DNA of 64,000 nucleotides from Flavobacterium sp. ASV13 (lineage in GTDB: Bacteria > Bacteroidota > Bacteroidia > Flavobacteriales > Flavobacteriaceae): positions 434,001-498,000 of the forward strand of contig NZ_JQJY01000002.1 of NCBI RefSeq assembly GCF_000745775.1, read 5' to 3'. Numbering within the stretch: the first letter of the stretch is position 1; each line of letters opens with the position of its first letter. Shown here one piece after another: positions 9,501 to 18,193 of the stretch. The notes beneath the pieces are model-generated. The model was not told the DNA's origin and did no database searches. It was given only the letters and a program-made list of their open reading frames with translations. Made by a program: the position numbers and the translations under genes.

Positions 9501-11073
9501 AATAATATTCCTGATTTGGAAGTCCGTAGCGGTAACCACGTCCACGTCCAATAGGTGTTGCCTGCTTTTCACCGTCTTTTACACAAAGTAAAATATCGTG
9601 TGCATTGGCATCTTCTTTATTTAAATAATAGGTATTGTTAGTCGCAATTAATTTGACATTGTGTTTTTGCGAAAATTCAATCAGGGTTTTGTTTACACGA
9701 TTTTCATCTTCCTGATTGTGGCGCATTACTTCTAAATAGAAATCTTCGCCAAATTGTTCTTTCCACCAAATCAAAGCGTCTTCGGCTTGGTTTTCACCAA
9801 TATTCAGGATTTTACTCGGAATCTCTCCGTATAAATTTCCAGACAAAACCATAATATCGCCTTTGTATTTTTCGACTATATTTTTGTCAATTCTCGGTAC
9901 ATAATAAAATCCTTCGGTGTAGGCAATCGAGGCCATTTTAGCCAAATTGTGATAACCGGCTTTATTTTTAGCCATCAAAACAACCTGATAACCGTTGTCT
10001 TTTTTGCTTTTATCTAAATGATTTTCGCAGATATTAAACTCACAGCCAACGATTGGTTTTACCTCCGTTTCAGTTGGTTCTTCGCCTGCTTCAACTAAAG
10101 CTTTGTTTTTTCCAGATGCCGCTTTATTGTGGTTCATAACGGCGCTCACAAAATGGAAAGCTCCCATCATATTTCCAGTATCGGTCATGGCAACGGCAGG
10201 CATTCCGTTTTTGGCTGCAGCTGCCACAATATTTCCAATTCCGATAGTCGATTGAAGTACTGAAAACTGTGTGTGATTGTGTAAATGTGCAAATTTTGCC
10301 GCTTTAAAATCAGCTTTATCTTCTTCAGAAACAACTGTCTCTTTGCCTTCTCCAGCTAAAGCTTTAAGTTGTTCTCTGATTTTATCAGAAGCTGCTTTTA
10401 AATTAATATGCTTTAAGCCAATAAGCTTAAATGGCTCAAAATTTCTTTCCTGAAACTCTTTGAAATACTCTTTTGGAACATCCAGTTCTTCTTTGGTAAA
10501 AACCTCTCTTCTAACCAATTCCAAAAAACAACGCGTAGTTGCCTCAACATCGGCAGTTGCGTTGTGCGCTTCCGCGAATGGCTGGTCGAAAAGATAACTG
10601 TGTAATTCCGTAAGCGTTGGAAGTTTGAATTTTCCTCCACGACCTCCAGGAAGCTGTAATAACGAAGCAGTAACTTCAGTACAAGTATCTAAAACAGGCA
10701 TTGAACTCATTTGAGACTCTACGCCCATTCTATGGAATTCGGCTCCCATAATATTCACGTCGAAACCTAAATTCTGACCTACAATGAATTTCGTTTTGCT
10801 TAAAGCTATATTGAATTTCTCTAAAACTTCGGCCAAAGTGATTCCATCGGCTTCAGCCAATTCAGTTGAAATTCCGTGAATGCGCTCGGCATCATACGGA
10901 ATATTAAATCCTTCTGGTTTTACCAAATAATCCTGATGCTCAATAAGCTGTCCCATTTCGTCATGAAGCTGCCACGCAATCTGTATACAGCGAGGCCAGT
11001 TATCAGAATCGGTTATCGGGGCATCCCAGCGTTTTGGTAATCCGGTTGTTTCGGTATCGAATATTAAATACAT
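6535..11073 (-). CDS. dnaE: DNA polymerase III subunit alpha with fused N-terminal 3'-5' exonuclease
   Basis: The 1512-residue replicative polymerase is longer than a usual DnaE (about 1160) because of an extra DEDDh exonuclease domain at residues 1-190: FDTETTG (Asp6, Glu8), GQNLGFDVN (Asp105), AHNATADVEAT (His170, Asp175). A PHP domain starts at about 261 with HLHNHTQFS, but the usual DHG is DTG at 298-300, so PHP activity is doubtful. The polymerase core carries MPDIDIDFDD (Asp689, Asp691) and KMDFLGL (Asp861). OB-fold and C-terminal regions follow, ending in an acidic linker and a short basic tail. The fusion would give polymerase and proofreading in one chain. It is monocistronic. Confidence 0.96.
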   Translation of the reverse strand: MYLIFDTETTGLPKRWDAPITDSDNWPRCIQIAWQLHDEMGQLIEHQDYLVKPEGFNIPYDAERIHGISTELAEADGITLAEVLEKFNIALSKTKFIVGQNLGFDVNIMGAEFHRMGVESQMSSMPVLDTCTEVTASLLQLPGGRGGKFKLPTLTELHSYLFDQPFAEAHNATADVEATTRCFLELVRREVFTKEELDVPKEYFKEFQERNFEPFKLIGLKHINLKAASDKIREQLKALAGEGKETVVSEEDKADFKAAKFAHLHNHTQFSVLQSTIGIGNIVAAAAKNGMPAVAMTDTGNMMGAFHFVSAVMNHNKAASGKNKALVEAGEEPTETEVKPIVGCEFNICENHLDKSKKDNGYQVVLMAKNKAGYHNLAKMASIAYTEGFYYVPRIDKNIVEKYKGDIMVLSGNLYGEIPSKILNIGENQAEDALIWWKEQFGEDFYLEVMRHNQEDENRVNKTLIEFSQKHNVKLIATNNTYYLNKEDANAHDILLCVKDGEKQATPIGRGRGYRYGLPNQEYYFKSEAEMKKLFADLPEAIINIQEVIDKVEGYSLYRDVLLPKFDIPEEFIVAEDEADGGVRGENKYLRHLTMEGAKRRYGEITESIQERLDFELLTISNSGYPGYFLIVQDFIAEARKMDVSVGPGRGSAAGSAVAYCLGITNIDPIKYDLLFERFLNPDRVSMPDIDIDFDDEGRGRVMDYVINKYGQKQVAQIITYGKMATKSAIRDTARVLDLPLFEADRIAKLIPGMMPSKWNLARFISESEEEVKKALRSDEFDNVKELIAIANEDDLAGETIQQAKILEGSMRNTGIHACGVIITPSDITNYVPVTTAKDSDLYVTQFDNSVAESAGLLKMDFLGLKTLTLIKDTVKLVKYRTGIDLDPDTFPIDDEETYALFQRGETVGIFQYESPGMQKYMKDLKPTVFGDLIAMNALYRPGPLEYIPSFVRRKNGDEEIKYDLDACAEYLSETYGITVYQEQVMLLSQSLAGFTKGEADVLRKAMGKKQKDVLDKMKPKFVEQAAAKGHDAKVLEKIWKDWEAFASYAFNKSHSTCYAWIAYQTAYLKAHYPAEYMAAVLSNNMNDIKQVSFFMEECKRMGLQVLGPDVNESYYKFTVNDDYAVRFGMGAIKGVGSGAVETIVENRKDGRYKSIFDLAQRIDLRAANKKAIENLVLAGGFDSFEGTTRAQYFHDDGDGITFYEKAIRYGSKFQENENSSQVSLFGETSEVQIAEPIIPACEDWSTMEKLAKEKEVVGIYISGHPLDDFRFEMKYFCNARLEALKSMNEYVGKNLNFAGIINNVQHRVAKNGKGWAVFNLEGYDESYEFKIFGEEYLKFRHFLIQNNFAYLKILIKDGWVNHDTGKKSDPRMQFVEIRQLQDILEAFAKKLIVLLNIKDLQSEFIHKLSHLFNENKGDNTVSFEIMEIENIKRLVEVETTSEFEDDENAVFEDDNDDNEISAGEAKMQEVKEVEEVKVVTKLSMPSRRLKIKISAELLQELEKMQINFKLN

Positions 11074-11408
11074 AGAGTTGTAAAAAAGTCAAATTTTAAA
11101 GCTCCAAATTCCAAATCTTACACATTGCAAAACATTGACAACATGAAACATAACAAAATGTGAAATGAAAAATCGGAGGAATTCAAATTTACGCTTTTTT
11201 TTAAGTGAATGAAAAACGAAGTTATCAACAAAAACAGAATTAACATCTCGGCATTCTAAATGCAAAAACAGCCGAATTTGATTCTTTTTTTCTTAAAAAA
11301 CTCCGATTATTCATTTTGGATACTCATTAGACCAAAATGAACACTTTTAAGCTGCAGTGTATCCTGAACTTTGCTTCATCAAATTATAACAATTAAAAAA
11401 TAATAATC
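11074..11408. other. Divergent intergenic region, no gene seen
   Basis: These 335 bases separate dnaE (leftward) from an SDR gene (rightward) and must hold both promoters. On the minus strand TAAATTTG (11184-11191) fits the -7 consensus and could serve dnaE with a leader of about 100 bases, but it lacks a good -33 element. No open frame, RNA gene or strong hairpin was recognised. Confidence 0.5.
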
Positions 11409-12212
11409 ATGAAAACAATTTTTATCACAGGCGCATCATCAGGTTTAGGAAAAGCAACAGCAAAATTATTTCAAGCAAAAGGATGGAATGTAATTGCAAC
11501 AATGAGAACTCCGAAAAAAGAAACTGAACTTTCTCAATTAAAAAACGTAACACTTTTACCTTTAGATGTTACCAATTATGACCAAATTCAAAGTACGGTT
11601 CAAAAAGCGATTGCATTAAGCGATATTGATGTCGTTTTTAATAATGCTGGTTATGGATTAATTGGTCCTTTGGAAAGCTTTTCAGATGATCAGATTACAA
11701 AACAGTTAAACACTAATTTATTGGGAACTATCCGTGTTACAAATGCTTTTATTCCTTATTTCAGAGAAAAAAGAAACGGATTATTTATCTCAACAACTTC
11801 TATCGGCGGATTGATTTCTTTTCCTTTAGGATCTGTTTATCATGCTACAAAATGGGGATTAGAAGGCTGGAGCGAAAGTATGGCATTTGAATTAAATCAA
11901 TTTGGAATAAACATTAAAACGGTTTCTCCGGGCGGAATTAAAACAGAATTTCTTCACGGTTCCCTTGACACCGGAGTCAAACCAGAATACGAAGCAATGG
12001 CAAATAAAATGTTTGAAAATGTAGATGTTATGTTTGAAATGGCATCAACACCAGAACAAATTGCCGATGTTGTTTACGAAGCTGCAACAGATGGAAAAAC
12101 CAAACTAAGATATGTGGCCGGAGAAGATGCAAAAGCGCTTTATCAACAAAGACTGGAACAAGGCGACGAAGTTTTTCGTGCGGCATTTGGCAAACAGTTT
12201 TTAGGAGCATAA
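11409..12212 (+). CDS. Short-chain dehydrogenase/reductase (SDR) family oxidoreductase
   Basis: A 267-residue classical SDR. The cofactor motif TGASSGLGKAT lies at residues 7-17, the NNAGYG motif near 80, the catalytic serine in STTSIGG and the YxxxK-type motif as YHATKWG, where Tyr and Lys are intact. The PGGIKTEF segment after the active site is normal. It would reduce or oxidise a carbonyl or alcohol with NAD(P)(H); the substrate is unknown. It is followed by a terminator hairpin and then by an AraC-family regulator on the same strand, which may control it. Confidence 0.92.
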   Translation: MKTIFITGASSGLGKATAKLFQAKGWNVIATMRTPKKETELSQLKNVTLLPLDVTNYDQIQSTVQKAIALSDIDVVFNNAGYGLIGPLESFSDDQITKQLNTNLLGTIRVTNAFIPYFREKRNGLFISTTSIGGLISFPLGSVYHATKWGLEGWSESMAFELNQFGINIKTVSPGGIKTEFLHGSLDTGVKPEYEAMANKMFENVDVMFEMASTPEQIADVVYEAATDGKTKLRYVAGEDAKALYQQRLEQGDEVFRAAFGKQFLGA

Positions 12213-12219
12213 TGAGTTA

Positions 12220-12266
12220 GATTTCTACCGTTTAGTTTTTAAAAACCTGAACGGTAGAAATCTTTT
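12220..12266 (+). terminator. Intrinsic terminator after the SDR gene
   Basis: A 13-bp perfect stem (GATTTCTACCGTT at 12220-12232 with its complement at 12250-12262) followed by TTTT. It would end the SDR transcript before the AraC gene that begins at 12286. Confidence 0.75.
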
Positions 12267-12285
12267 AATTTCATACTTTTATATC

Positions 12286-13206
12286 ATGGAAAACAAGAAA
12301 AACAATCCTGCAAAAATTTCGTCTATATCGCAATTTCATGATCTGCTTAGACTGCCAAAACCACTTCATCCAATGGTTAGTTTGGTAGATAATACGCAAT
12401 TGGTCGTAAATGAAGATTTAGCCAACTATGCTTTTTTGCTTGATTTTTATAAAGTATCCTACAAGTTTTCTACCAATGGAAAAATGGGTTATGGGCAAGG
12501 TTATTATGATTTTAATGAAGGCGGATTGATGTTTTCTTCTCCAAATCAGTTAATCTTTACTGAAAACGAAGAAGGTGCCGAATATGGTGGTTACACACTT
12601 CTATTTCATCCAGACTTTATTCGAAATTATCCTTTAGGGAAAAACATCAAAAAGTATGGTTTCTTTTCGTACGATACCAATGAAGCGCTACACCTTTCTG
12701 ACAGCGAAAAAACCACTATTTTAGGATTATTGAATAGTATCGAAAACGAACTTCATACGGCGATTGACGAAATGAGCCAAGATGTAATTGTTTCTTATAT
12801 AGATGTTTTGCTTAATTACAGTAATCGTTTCTACAAACGTCAATTTATTACCCGAAAAACAATCAGCAACGACTTATTATTAAAAGTTGAAAATACTTTA
12901 AATGATTATTTCAATAACGCCGAAACGTTAAAAAGAGGTTTGCCTTCTGTTGATTTTCTTGCTTCACAAATTAATGTTTCCAGTCATTATTTAAGCGATA
13001 TGCTTCGTAATTTAACGGGACAAAATGCACAGCAGCATATTCATTCCAAACTAATTGAAAAATCAAAAGATTTCCTAATGACTACCAATCTTTCTGTTGC
13101 AGAAATTGCCTATCAATTGGGTTTTGAATATCCTCAGTCGTTCAGTAAATTATTTAAAAAGAAAACGAGTCTTACTCCATTGGAATTTAAAAATTCATTC
13201 AATTAA
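12286..13206 (+). CDS. AraC family transcriptional regulator
   Basis: A 306-residue protein whose last 100 residues form the AraC double helix-turn-helix: first helix pair around SVDFLASQINVSSHYLSDML, second around LSVAEIAYQLGFEYPQSFSK, then FKKKTSLTPLEFK, the family signature. The N-terminal part resembles a cupin-like effector domain but no ligand can be inferred. It follows the SDR gene after a terminator, a pairing common where the regulator controls the neighbouring enzyme. No membrane segment. Confidence 0.92.
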   Translation: MENKKNNPAKISSISQFHDLLRLPKPLHPMVSLVDNTQLVVNEDLANYAFLLDFYKVSYKFSTNGKMGYGQGYYDFNEGGLMFSSPNQLIFTENEEGAEYGGYTLLFHPDFIRNYPLGKNIKKYGFFSYDTNEALHLSDSEKTTILGLLNSIENELHTAIDEMSQDVIVSYIDVLLNYSNRFYKRQFITRKTISNDLLLKVENTLNDYFNNAETLKRGLPSVDFLASQINVSSHYLSDMLRNLTGQNAQQHIHSKLIEKSKDFLMTTNLSVAEIAYQLGFEYPQSFSKLFKKKTSLTPLEFKNSFN

Positions 13207-13724
13207 TCTTCCAAACTATTATCTTCAAAAAATCAGTTTTTGCCTCAAAAAAAGATAAAATTTCATAAAAATACACTTCTTGGATGTCGTAGTATTTAGA
13301 TAGTTTATTGAATCTAAATAACGTCCAAAAAACTCCTTTAAAAGCTTTAAAAAACTTAAAAAGCGCACTTTCTGCAAAGAAATCAAAACTGATAATTATT
13401 ACTATTTTTATTCAATTTGTTAGATTTTTTCAATTAAATTCTTATATTTTATAGTGATTTTGAGATAAATTTGCAAACTATTAAAACAAAAAACAATCAA
13501 AGAAAATTAAAGCCGAAAAAGAAAAACAAAGTCATTTTCTAAATCATTTTTCTGCCAAAATTTAACTTGCAAAAGCTTGTTGGCAATTTGTAATTCAGTT
13601 TGGGTATCGTATATAATGAAATATCGAAATTGACGCTTTTGTATCTTTTTTTACTTTTGTTTTGCTATTATAATGAACAGGAAATTGCTGTGGTTATAGA
13701 AATTACAATTAAAAAAAATAAAAA
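13207..13724. other. 518-base leader/intergenic region upstream of leuC
   Basis: No gene of convincing size was found. The region is very A/T rich. It contains a 9-bp hairpin (TATTTAGAT 13293-13301 with ATCTAAATA 13312-13320), which might end the AraC transcript, and a short inverted repeat TGCCAA/TTGGCA (13553-13585). A promoter-like match lies at 13630-13659. I saw no T-box motif and no leucine-rich leader peptide. Confidence 0.5.
13630..13659 (+). promoter_or_regulatory. Predicted promoter of the leucine operon
   Basis: TTG at 13630-13632, a 19-base spacer and TACTTTTG at 13652-13659 fit the Bacteroidota TTG / TAnnTTTG promoter pattern. Transcription would start near 13666, giving a leader of about 60 bases before leuC. 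A second -7-like match, TAAATTTG at 13466-13473, has no partner at the right distance. Confidence 0.5.
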
Positions 13725-15119
13725 ATGAGTAAGACATTATTTGACAAAGTATGGGATTCACATGTAGTGCGTAAAATTGAAGATGGACCAGATGTGTTTT
13801 TTATTGACCGCCATTTCATTCATGAAGTTACGAGTCCTGTTGCTTTTTTAGGATTAAAATCAAGAGGCGTTAACGTTTTATACCCACAACGTACTTTTGC
13901 TACTGCCGACCACAATACACCAACCATAAACCAACATTTACCAGTTCAGGATCCACTTTCTGCTAATCAGTTACAAGCTCTTGAAGACAATGCAAACGAA
14001 TACGGAATTTCACACTGGGGATTAGGTCACCAAAAAAATGGAATTGTACACGTAGTTGGTCCTGAAAACGGAATTACTTTGCCAGGTGCTACTATTGTAT
14101 GTGGAGATTCACATACGTCTACTCACGGTGCTTTTGGAGCTATTGCTTTTGGTATCGGAACATCTGAGGTTGAAATGGTGCTTTCTACACAATGTATTAT
14201 GCAGCCTAAACCAAAGAAAATGCGTATTAACGTAAACGGTCAATTAAGCAAAGGTGTTGGTCCAAAAGACGTTGCACTTTATATTATTGCTCAGTTGACT
14301 ACTTCTGGAGGAACAGGATATTTTGTTGAATACGCTGGTGATGTTTTCGAAAACATGACTATGGAAGGCCGTATGACAGTTTGTAATTTAAGTATCGAAA
14401 TGGGTGCTCGTGGAGGAATGATTGCTCCTGACCAAACTACTTTCGATTTCCTTGAAGGAAGACTTTACGCTCCAAAAGGAGAAGCTTGGACAAAAGCTGT
14501 TGAATACTGGAAAACCTTAAAAACAGATGCTGATGCTGTGTTTGATGCTGAATTAAACATCAAAGCGGAAGATATCGAACCAATGATTACTTACGGTACA
14601 AACCCAGGAATGGGAATTGGTATTACAAAACATATCCCAAGTGCAAACCAAGTTGAAGGCGGTGAGGAAACTTACAAAAAATCTTTAGCTTACATGGGCT
14701 TCCACGAAGATGATGTAATGATCGGAAAACAAATCGATTATGTTTTCTTAGGAAGTTGTACAAACGGACGTATTGAAGATTTTAGAGCTTTCGCTGAAAT
14801 TGTAAAAGGAAGAAAAAAAGCAGATAATGTTACGGCTTGGTTAGTTCCGGGTTCTCACGTTGTTGAAGCACAGATTAAAGAAGAAGGGATTTTAGATATT
14901 CTAACTGAAGCTGGTTTTGTATTACGTCAGCCTGGTTGTTCTGCTTGTTTAGCAATGAACGACGATAAAGTTCCTGCTGGAAAATATGCAGTAAGTACTT
15001 CAAACAGAAACTTTGAAGGTCGTCAAGGTCCTGGTTCAAGAACGCTTCTAGCAAGTCCAATTATGGCTGCTGCTGCCGCTGTTACAGGAAAACTAACAGA
15101 CCCAAGAGAATTATTTTAA
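13725..15119 (+). CDS. leuC: 3-isopropylmalate dehydratase large subunit
   Basis: A 464-residue aconitase-family protein of normal length. It has [14 protein letters not shown] and the three cysteines that bind the [4Fe-4S] cluster: FLGSCTNGR (Cys345) and [11 protein letters not shown] (Cys405, Cys408). With LeuD it isomerises 2-isopropylmalate to 3-isopropylmalate in leucine synthesis, in the cytoplasm. It heads an operon with leuD, a broken methyltransferase gene, a 2-isopropylmalate synthase-type gene and leuB. Confidence 0.98.
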   Translation: MSKTLFDKVWDSHVVRKIEDGPDVFFIDRHFIHEVTSPVAFLGLKSRGVNVLYPQRTFATADHNTPTINQHLPVQDPLSANQLQALEDNANEYGISHWGLGHQKNGIVHVVGPENGITLPGATIVCGDSHTSTHGAFGAIAFGIGTSEVEMVLSTQCIMQPKPKKMRINVNGQLSKGVGPKDVALYIIAQLTTSGGTGYFVEYAGDVFENMTMEGRMTVCNLSIEMGARGGMIAPDQTTFDFLEGRLYAPKGEAWTKAVEYWKTLKTDADAVFDAELNIKAEDIEPMITYGTNPGMGIGITKHIPSANQVEGGEETYKKSLAYMGFHEDDVMIGKQIDYVFLGSCTNGRIEDFRAFAEIVKGRKKADNVTAWLVPGSHVVEAQIKEEGILDILTEAGFVLRQPGCSACLAMNDDKVPAGKYAVSTSNRNFEGRQGPGSRTLLASPIMAAAAAVTGKLTDPRELF

Positions 15120-15157
15120 TTCTCTCTTTGAGCTAAAAATTCAATACAAAAACAATG

Positions 15158-15190
15158 CTGTAGAAAAGCCTAAAGCTTATTGCCTACAGC
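15158..15190. repeat. Small inverted repeat between leuC and leuD
   Basis: GCTGTAG at 15158-15164 pairs with CTACAGC at 15184-15190; the loop and flank carry copies of CCTAAAGC. This looks like a short copy of an intergenic repeat and might form a weak hairpin inside the operon message. Confidence 0.5.
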
Positions 15191-15205
15191 CTAAAGCAAA
15201 AAAAA

Positions 15206-15802
15206 ATGGCATACGATAAATTTACTATACTTACCAGCAGTGCAGTGCCACTGCCAATTGAAAACGTTGATACAGATCAAATTATCCCAGCTCGTTTCCT
15301 GAAAGCTACAAAACGTGAAGGTTTTGGAGACAACCTTTTCAGAGACTGGAGATATAATGGAGACGATACTCCAAAAGCTGATTTCGTTTTAAACGATGCT
15401 ACTTACTCTGGACAAATCTTAGTTGGAGGAAAAAACTTCGGTTCTGGATCTTCAAGAGAACACGCTGCGTGGGCAGTTTACGATTACGGATTTAGAGCTG
15501 TAGTTTCTAGTTTCTTTGCTGATATTTTCAAAGGAAACTGTTTGAATATTGGTGTTTTGCCAGTACAAATCAGCCCTGAATTTGCTGAAACTATTTTCAA
15601 AGCAATCGAAGCTGATCCAAAAACAGAATTAGAAATCAATCTTCCAAACCAAACAATTACTTTATTGTCAACTGGACAGCAAGAATCTTTTGCTATCAAC
15701 GGATACAAAAAGAACAATATGATCAATGGTTTTGACGACATTGATTATTTACAAGATATGAAGGAAGATATTAAAGCTTTTGCTGATAAACTTCCTTACT
15801 AA
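15206..15802 (+). CDS. leuD: 3-isopropylmalate dehydratase small subunit
   Basis: A 198-residue aconitase swivel-domain protein. Diagnostic segments are NVDTDQIIPARFLK near the N-terminus and the substrate-binding loop GGKNFGSGSSREHAAWA near residue 75-90, followed by SFFADIFKGNCLNIGVLPV. Length is normal. It forms the heterodimeric isomerase with LeuC, whose gene lies 86 bases upstream. Confidence 0.98.
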   Translation: MAYDKFTILTSSAVPLPIENVDTDQIIPARFLKATKREGFGDNLFRDWRYNGDDTPKADFVLNDATYSGQILVGGKNFGSGSSREHAAWAVYDYGFRAVVSSFFADIFKGNCLNIGVLPVQISPEFAETIFKAIEADPKTELEINLPNQTITLLSTGQQESFAINGYKKNNMINGFDDIDYLQDMKEDIKAFADKLPY

Positions 15803-15894
15803 ACACAACCAACTCTAACGCAGTTACGCAAGTTTCAACCTTATAGTTGGACTTCGTAACTGCTTTTAATTTAATTCTGATAAAAATCTCTAAG

Positions 15895-16467
15895 ATGAAT
15901 GACAACAGCATTGTTTTACCAAAATTTTATTCGGAAATCAAAAGTGATTCTGAGAAAATTGCGTTTTCAATGCCGTCCGATTTACAGACAGGAAGCTTTC
16001 TTAGAACATTATCAGCAACAAAAAAAGACGGTCATTTTCTTGAATTAGGAACCGGAACCGGATTATCACTTACATGGATGAGTGAAGGAATGAGTGAAAA
16101 TTCGAATTTAATTTCGATTGACAATTCTTCAGAATATCAAAACATTGCAAAAAAGTATTTTCAAAAACCAAACATTTCATTGGTTTGTGAAGATGCAGAA
16201 AAATGGATTTTAAATTACAAAGGCAAAAAATTCGATTTAATTTTTGCCGATGCCTGGCCTGGCAAATATGCTGTTTTAGAAGAAACATTACAACTATTAA
16301 ATCCAGGCGGAATTTATTTAATTGATGATATGTTGCCACAAAAAAACTGGCCGGCAAATCATGATAAAAATGTTGAAAAACTTGTTTAGGAATTAGAAAA
16401 CAGAAAAGACATTCAGTTGACAAAAATGTGCTGGTCAACAGGTTTAATTCTGATAACAAAAATATAA
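15895..16467 (+). pseudogene. O-methyltransferase-like SAM enzyme interrupted by an in-frame TAG
   Basis: ATG at 15895 opens a 164-codon frame (MNDNSIVLPKFYSEI...) with a class I SAM-binding fold: FLELGTGTGLSLTWM (motif I), LISIDNSSEY and FDLIFADAWPGKY. A TAG at 16387-16389 stops it. The same frame runs on for 25 codons to a TAA at 16465-16467, encoding ELENRKDIQ and KMCWSTGLILITK, which reads as the missing last strands of the fold. A single C-to-T change of a CAG would explain the stop. The truncated product may be unstable. An upstream TTG start at 15847 is less likely. It sits in the leucine operon but has no known role there. Confidence 0.75.
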
Positions 16468-16514
16468 GACATTAAGATTACACATGCTTATTATAAAAAG
16501 CAAACAATATAATA

Positions 16515-18035
16515 ATGGAAAAAAGAAAAATTGAAATAATGGATACGACGCTCCGTGATGGTGAACAAACCTCAGGAGTATCTTTTTCTGCTGCAGAAAA
16601 ACTAACCATTGCGCAATTATTGTTGGAGGAATTAAATATTGATAGAATCGAAATTGCTTCTGCACGCGTAAGCGAAGGAGAATTTCAGGCCGTAAAAGGC
16701 ATTACTTCTTGGGCCGAAGAAAGAGGCTACATTAACCGAATTGAAGTTTTATCTTTTGTTGATGGAGGAGTTTCAATCGACTGGATGAAAAAAGCTGGTG
16801 CAAAAGTTCAAAATTTGTTGACTAAAGGTTCAATGAATCACTTAACGCATCAATTAAAAAAAACTCCTGAACAGCATTTTTCTGAAATCGCTCAAATAAT
16901 CGCTTTAGCAAAAGAAAACAATATTGAAACCAATGTTTACTTAGAAGATTGGAGTAACGGAATGCGAAATTCTCCTGAATATGTGTTTCAATTTCTAGAT
17001 TTCTTGTCAACGCAGCCAATCAAAAGAATTTTACTTCCAGATACTTTAGGCGTTTTGATTCCGTCATTGGCTTTTGAATTTATTTCTAAAATCAGAGCAA
17101 AATATCCAAACATTCATTTTGATTTCCACGCACATAACGATTACGATTTAAGTGTTGCTAATGTTATGGAAGCTATAAAAGCCGGTATCAACGGACTTCA
17201 CGTGACGGTAAACGGAATGGGAGAACGAGCAGGAAATGCACCACTTGAAAGTACTGTTGCCGTTATAAATGATTATTTGCCAGAAGTTAGCATCAATATA
17301 AAAGAAACTTCTTTATATACAGTTAGTAAATTAGTAGAGACTTTTACCGGATATAGAATTCCAGCCAATAAACCAATTGTCGGCGATAATGTTTTTACAC
17401 AAACCGCCGGAATTCATGCTGACGGAGATAACAAAAACAACTTATATTTTAATGATTTACTTCCGGAACGTTTTGGAAGAAAAAGAAAATATGCCCTTGG
17501 AAAAACTTCGGGAAAAGCCAATATCGAAAAAAATCTTCAGGAATTAGGTTTAAAATTAAACAACGAAGACTTGAAATTGGTTACCCAAAGAATTATTGAA
17601 TTGGGCGACAAAAAAGAAACCGTTACAAAGGAAGACCTTCCATACATTATTTCTGATGTTTTGGACAGCCATACTTACGAAGAAAAAATAAAAATTGAGT
17701 CCTATATATTAGTACACTCAAAAGGAATGCGTCCGTCTACGACTTTGTGTTTAAAATTTGGAGATGAAATCATCGAAGAAAATGCACAAGGAGATGGTCA
17801 ATTTGATGCTTTTATGAATGCCTTAACCAAGATTTACAAAAGCAAAAAGCTTACACTTCCAAAATTAATTGATTACGCAGTTAGAATCCCGCCAGGAAGT
17901 AGTTCTGATGCGTTGTGCGAAACCATCATTACATGGGTCAACAACGGAAAAGAATTCAAAACCCGCGGATTAGACTCAGATCAAACCGTTGCAGCGATTA
18001 TCGCAACGCAAAAAATGTTGAATGTAATAGCCTAA
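16515..18035 (+). CDS. leuA: 2-isopropylmalate synthase-type enzyme with regulatory domain
   Basis: A 506-residue HMGL-like TIM barrel enzyme. The N-terminal motif MDTTLRDGEQTSG, the metal-binding HAHNDYDLSVAN and the GMGERAGNAPLE segment identify the LeuA/CimA/homocitrate synthase family. Residues after about 390 form the LeuA-type allosteric dimer domain. The operon position between leuD and leuB makes condensation of acetyl-CoA with 2-oxoisovalerate the likely reaction, but citramalate synthase (CimA) activity cannot be excluded from motifs alone. The gene symbol rests on context. Confidence 0.85.
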   Translation: MEKRKIEIMDTTLRDGEQTSGVSFSAAEKLTIAQLLLEELNIDRIEIASARVSEGEFQAVKGITSWAEERGYINRIEVLSFVDGGVSIDWMKKAGAKVQNLLTKGSMNHLTHQLKKTPEQHFSEIAQIIALAKENNIETNVYLEDWSNGMRNSPEYVFQFLDFLSTQPIKRILLPDTLGVLIPSLAFEFISKIRAKYPNIHFDFHAHNDYDLSVANVMEAIKAGINGLHVTVNGMGERAGNAPLESTVAVINDYLPEVSINIKETSLYTVSKLVETFTGYRIPANKPIVGDNVFTQTAGIHADGDNKNNLYFNDLLPERFGRKRKYALGKTSGKANIEKNLQELGLKLNNEDLKLVTQRIIELGDKKETVTKEDLPYIISDVLDSHTYEEKIKIESYILVHSKGMRPSTTLCLKFGDEIIEENAQGDGQFDAFMNALTKIYKSKKLTLPKLIDYAVRIPPGSSSDALCETIITWVNNGKEFKTRGLDSDQTVAAIIATQKMLNVIA

Positions 18036-18179
18036 GGTTCTAAGATGCTAAGATTCTAAGTTACTAAGATTTTTTTCTTTGAACTTAAAATCGAAGCAAC
18101 TCAGAATCTTAAAAAAAATAAAATTAAGCCACTAAGAAGAAAAACTTAGAACCTTAGCAACTTAGAATCTTAGAACCTT
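18034..18179. repeat. CTAAGATTCTAAG-type intergenic inverted repeat
   Basis: The left arm (AAGGTTCTAAGATGCTAAG, from 18034) begins inside the stop codon of the leuA-type gene. The right arm (18145-18179) contains the reverse complement, CTTAGAATCTTAGAACCTT. Several CTAAG/CTTAG units lie between. It occupies the whole gap before leuB. Confidence 0.75.
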
Positions 18180-18193
18180 TTTAAAAAATAAAA

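Noticed and set aside
13207..13724. T-box or leucine attenuator before leuC
   Set aside because: No T-box sequence, no leucine-codon leader peptide and no mutually exclusive hairpins were found.
15847..15894. Longer N-terminus of the methyltransferase from a TTG
   Set aside because: The extra 16 residues are hydrophobic without similarity to the fold, and an ATG at 15895 fits the family start.
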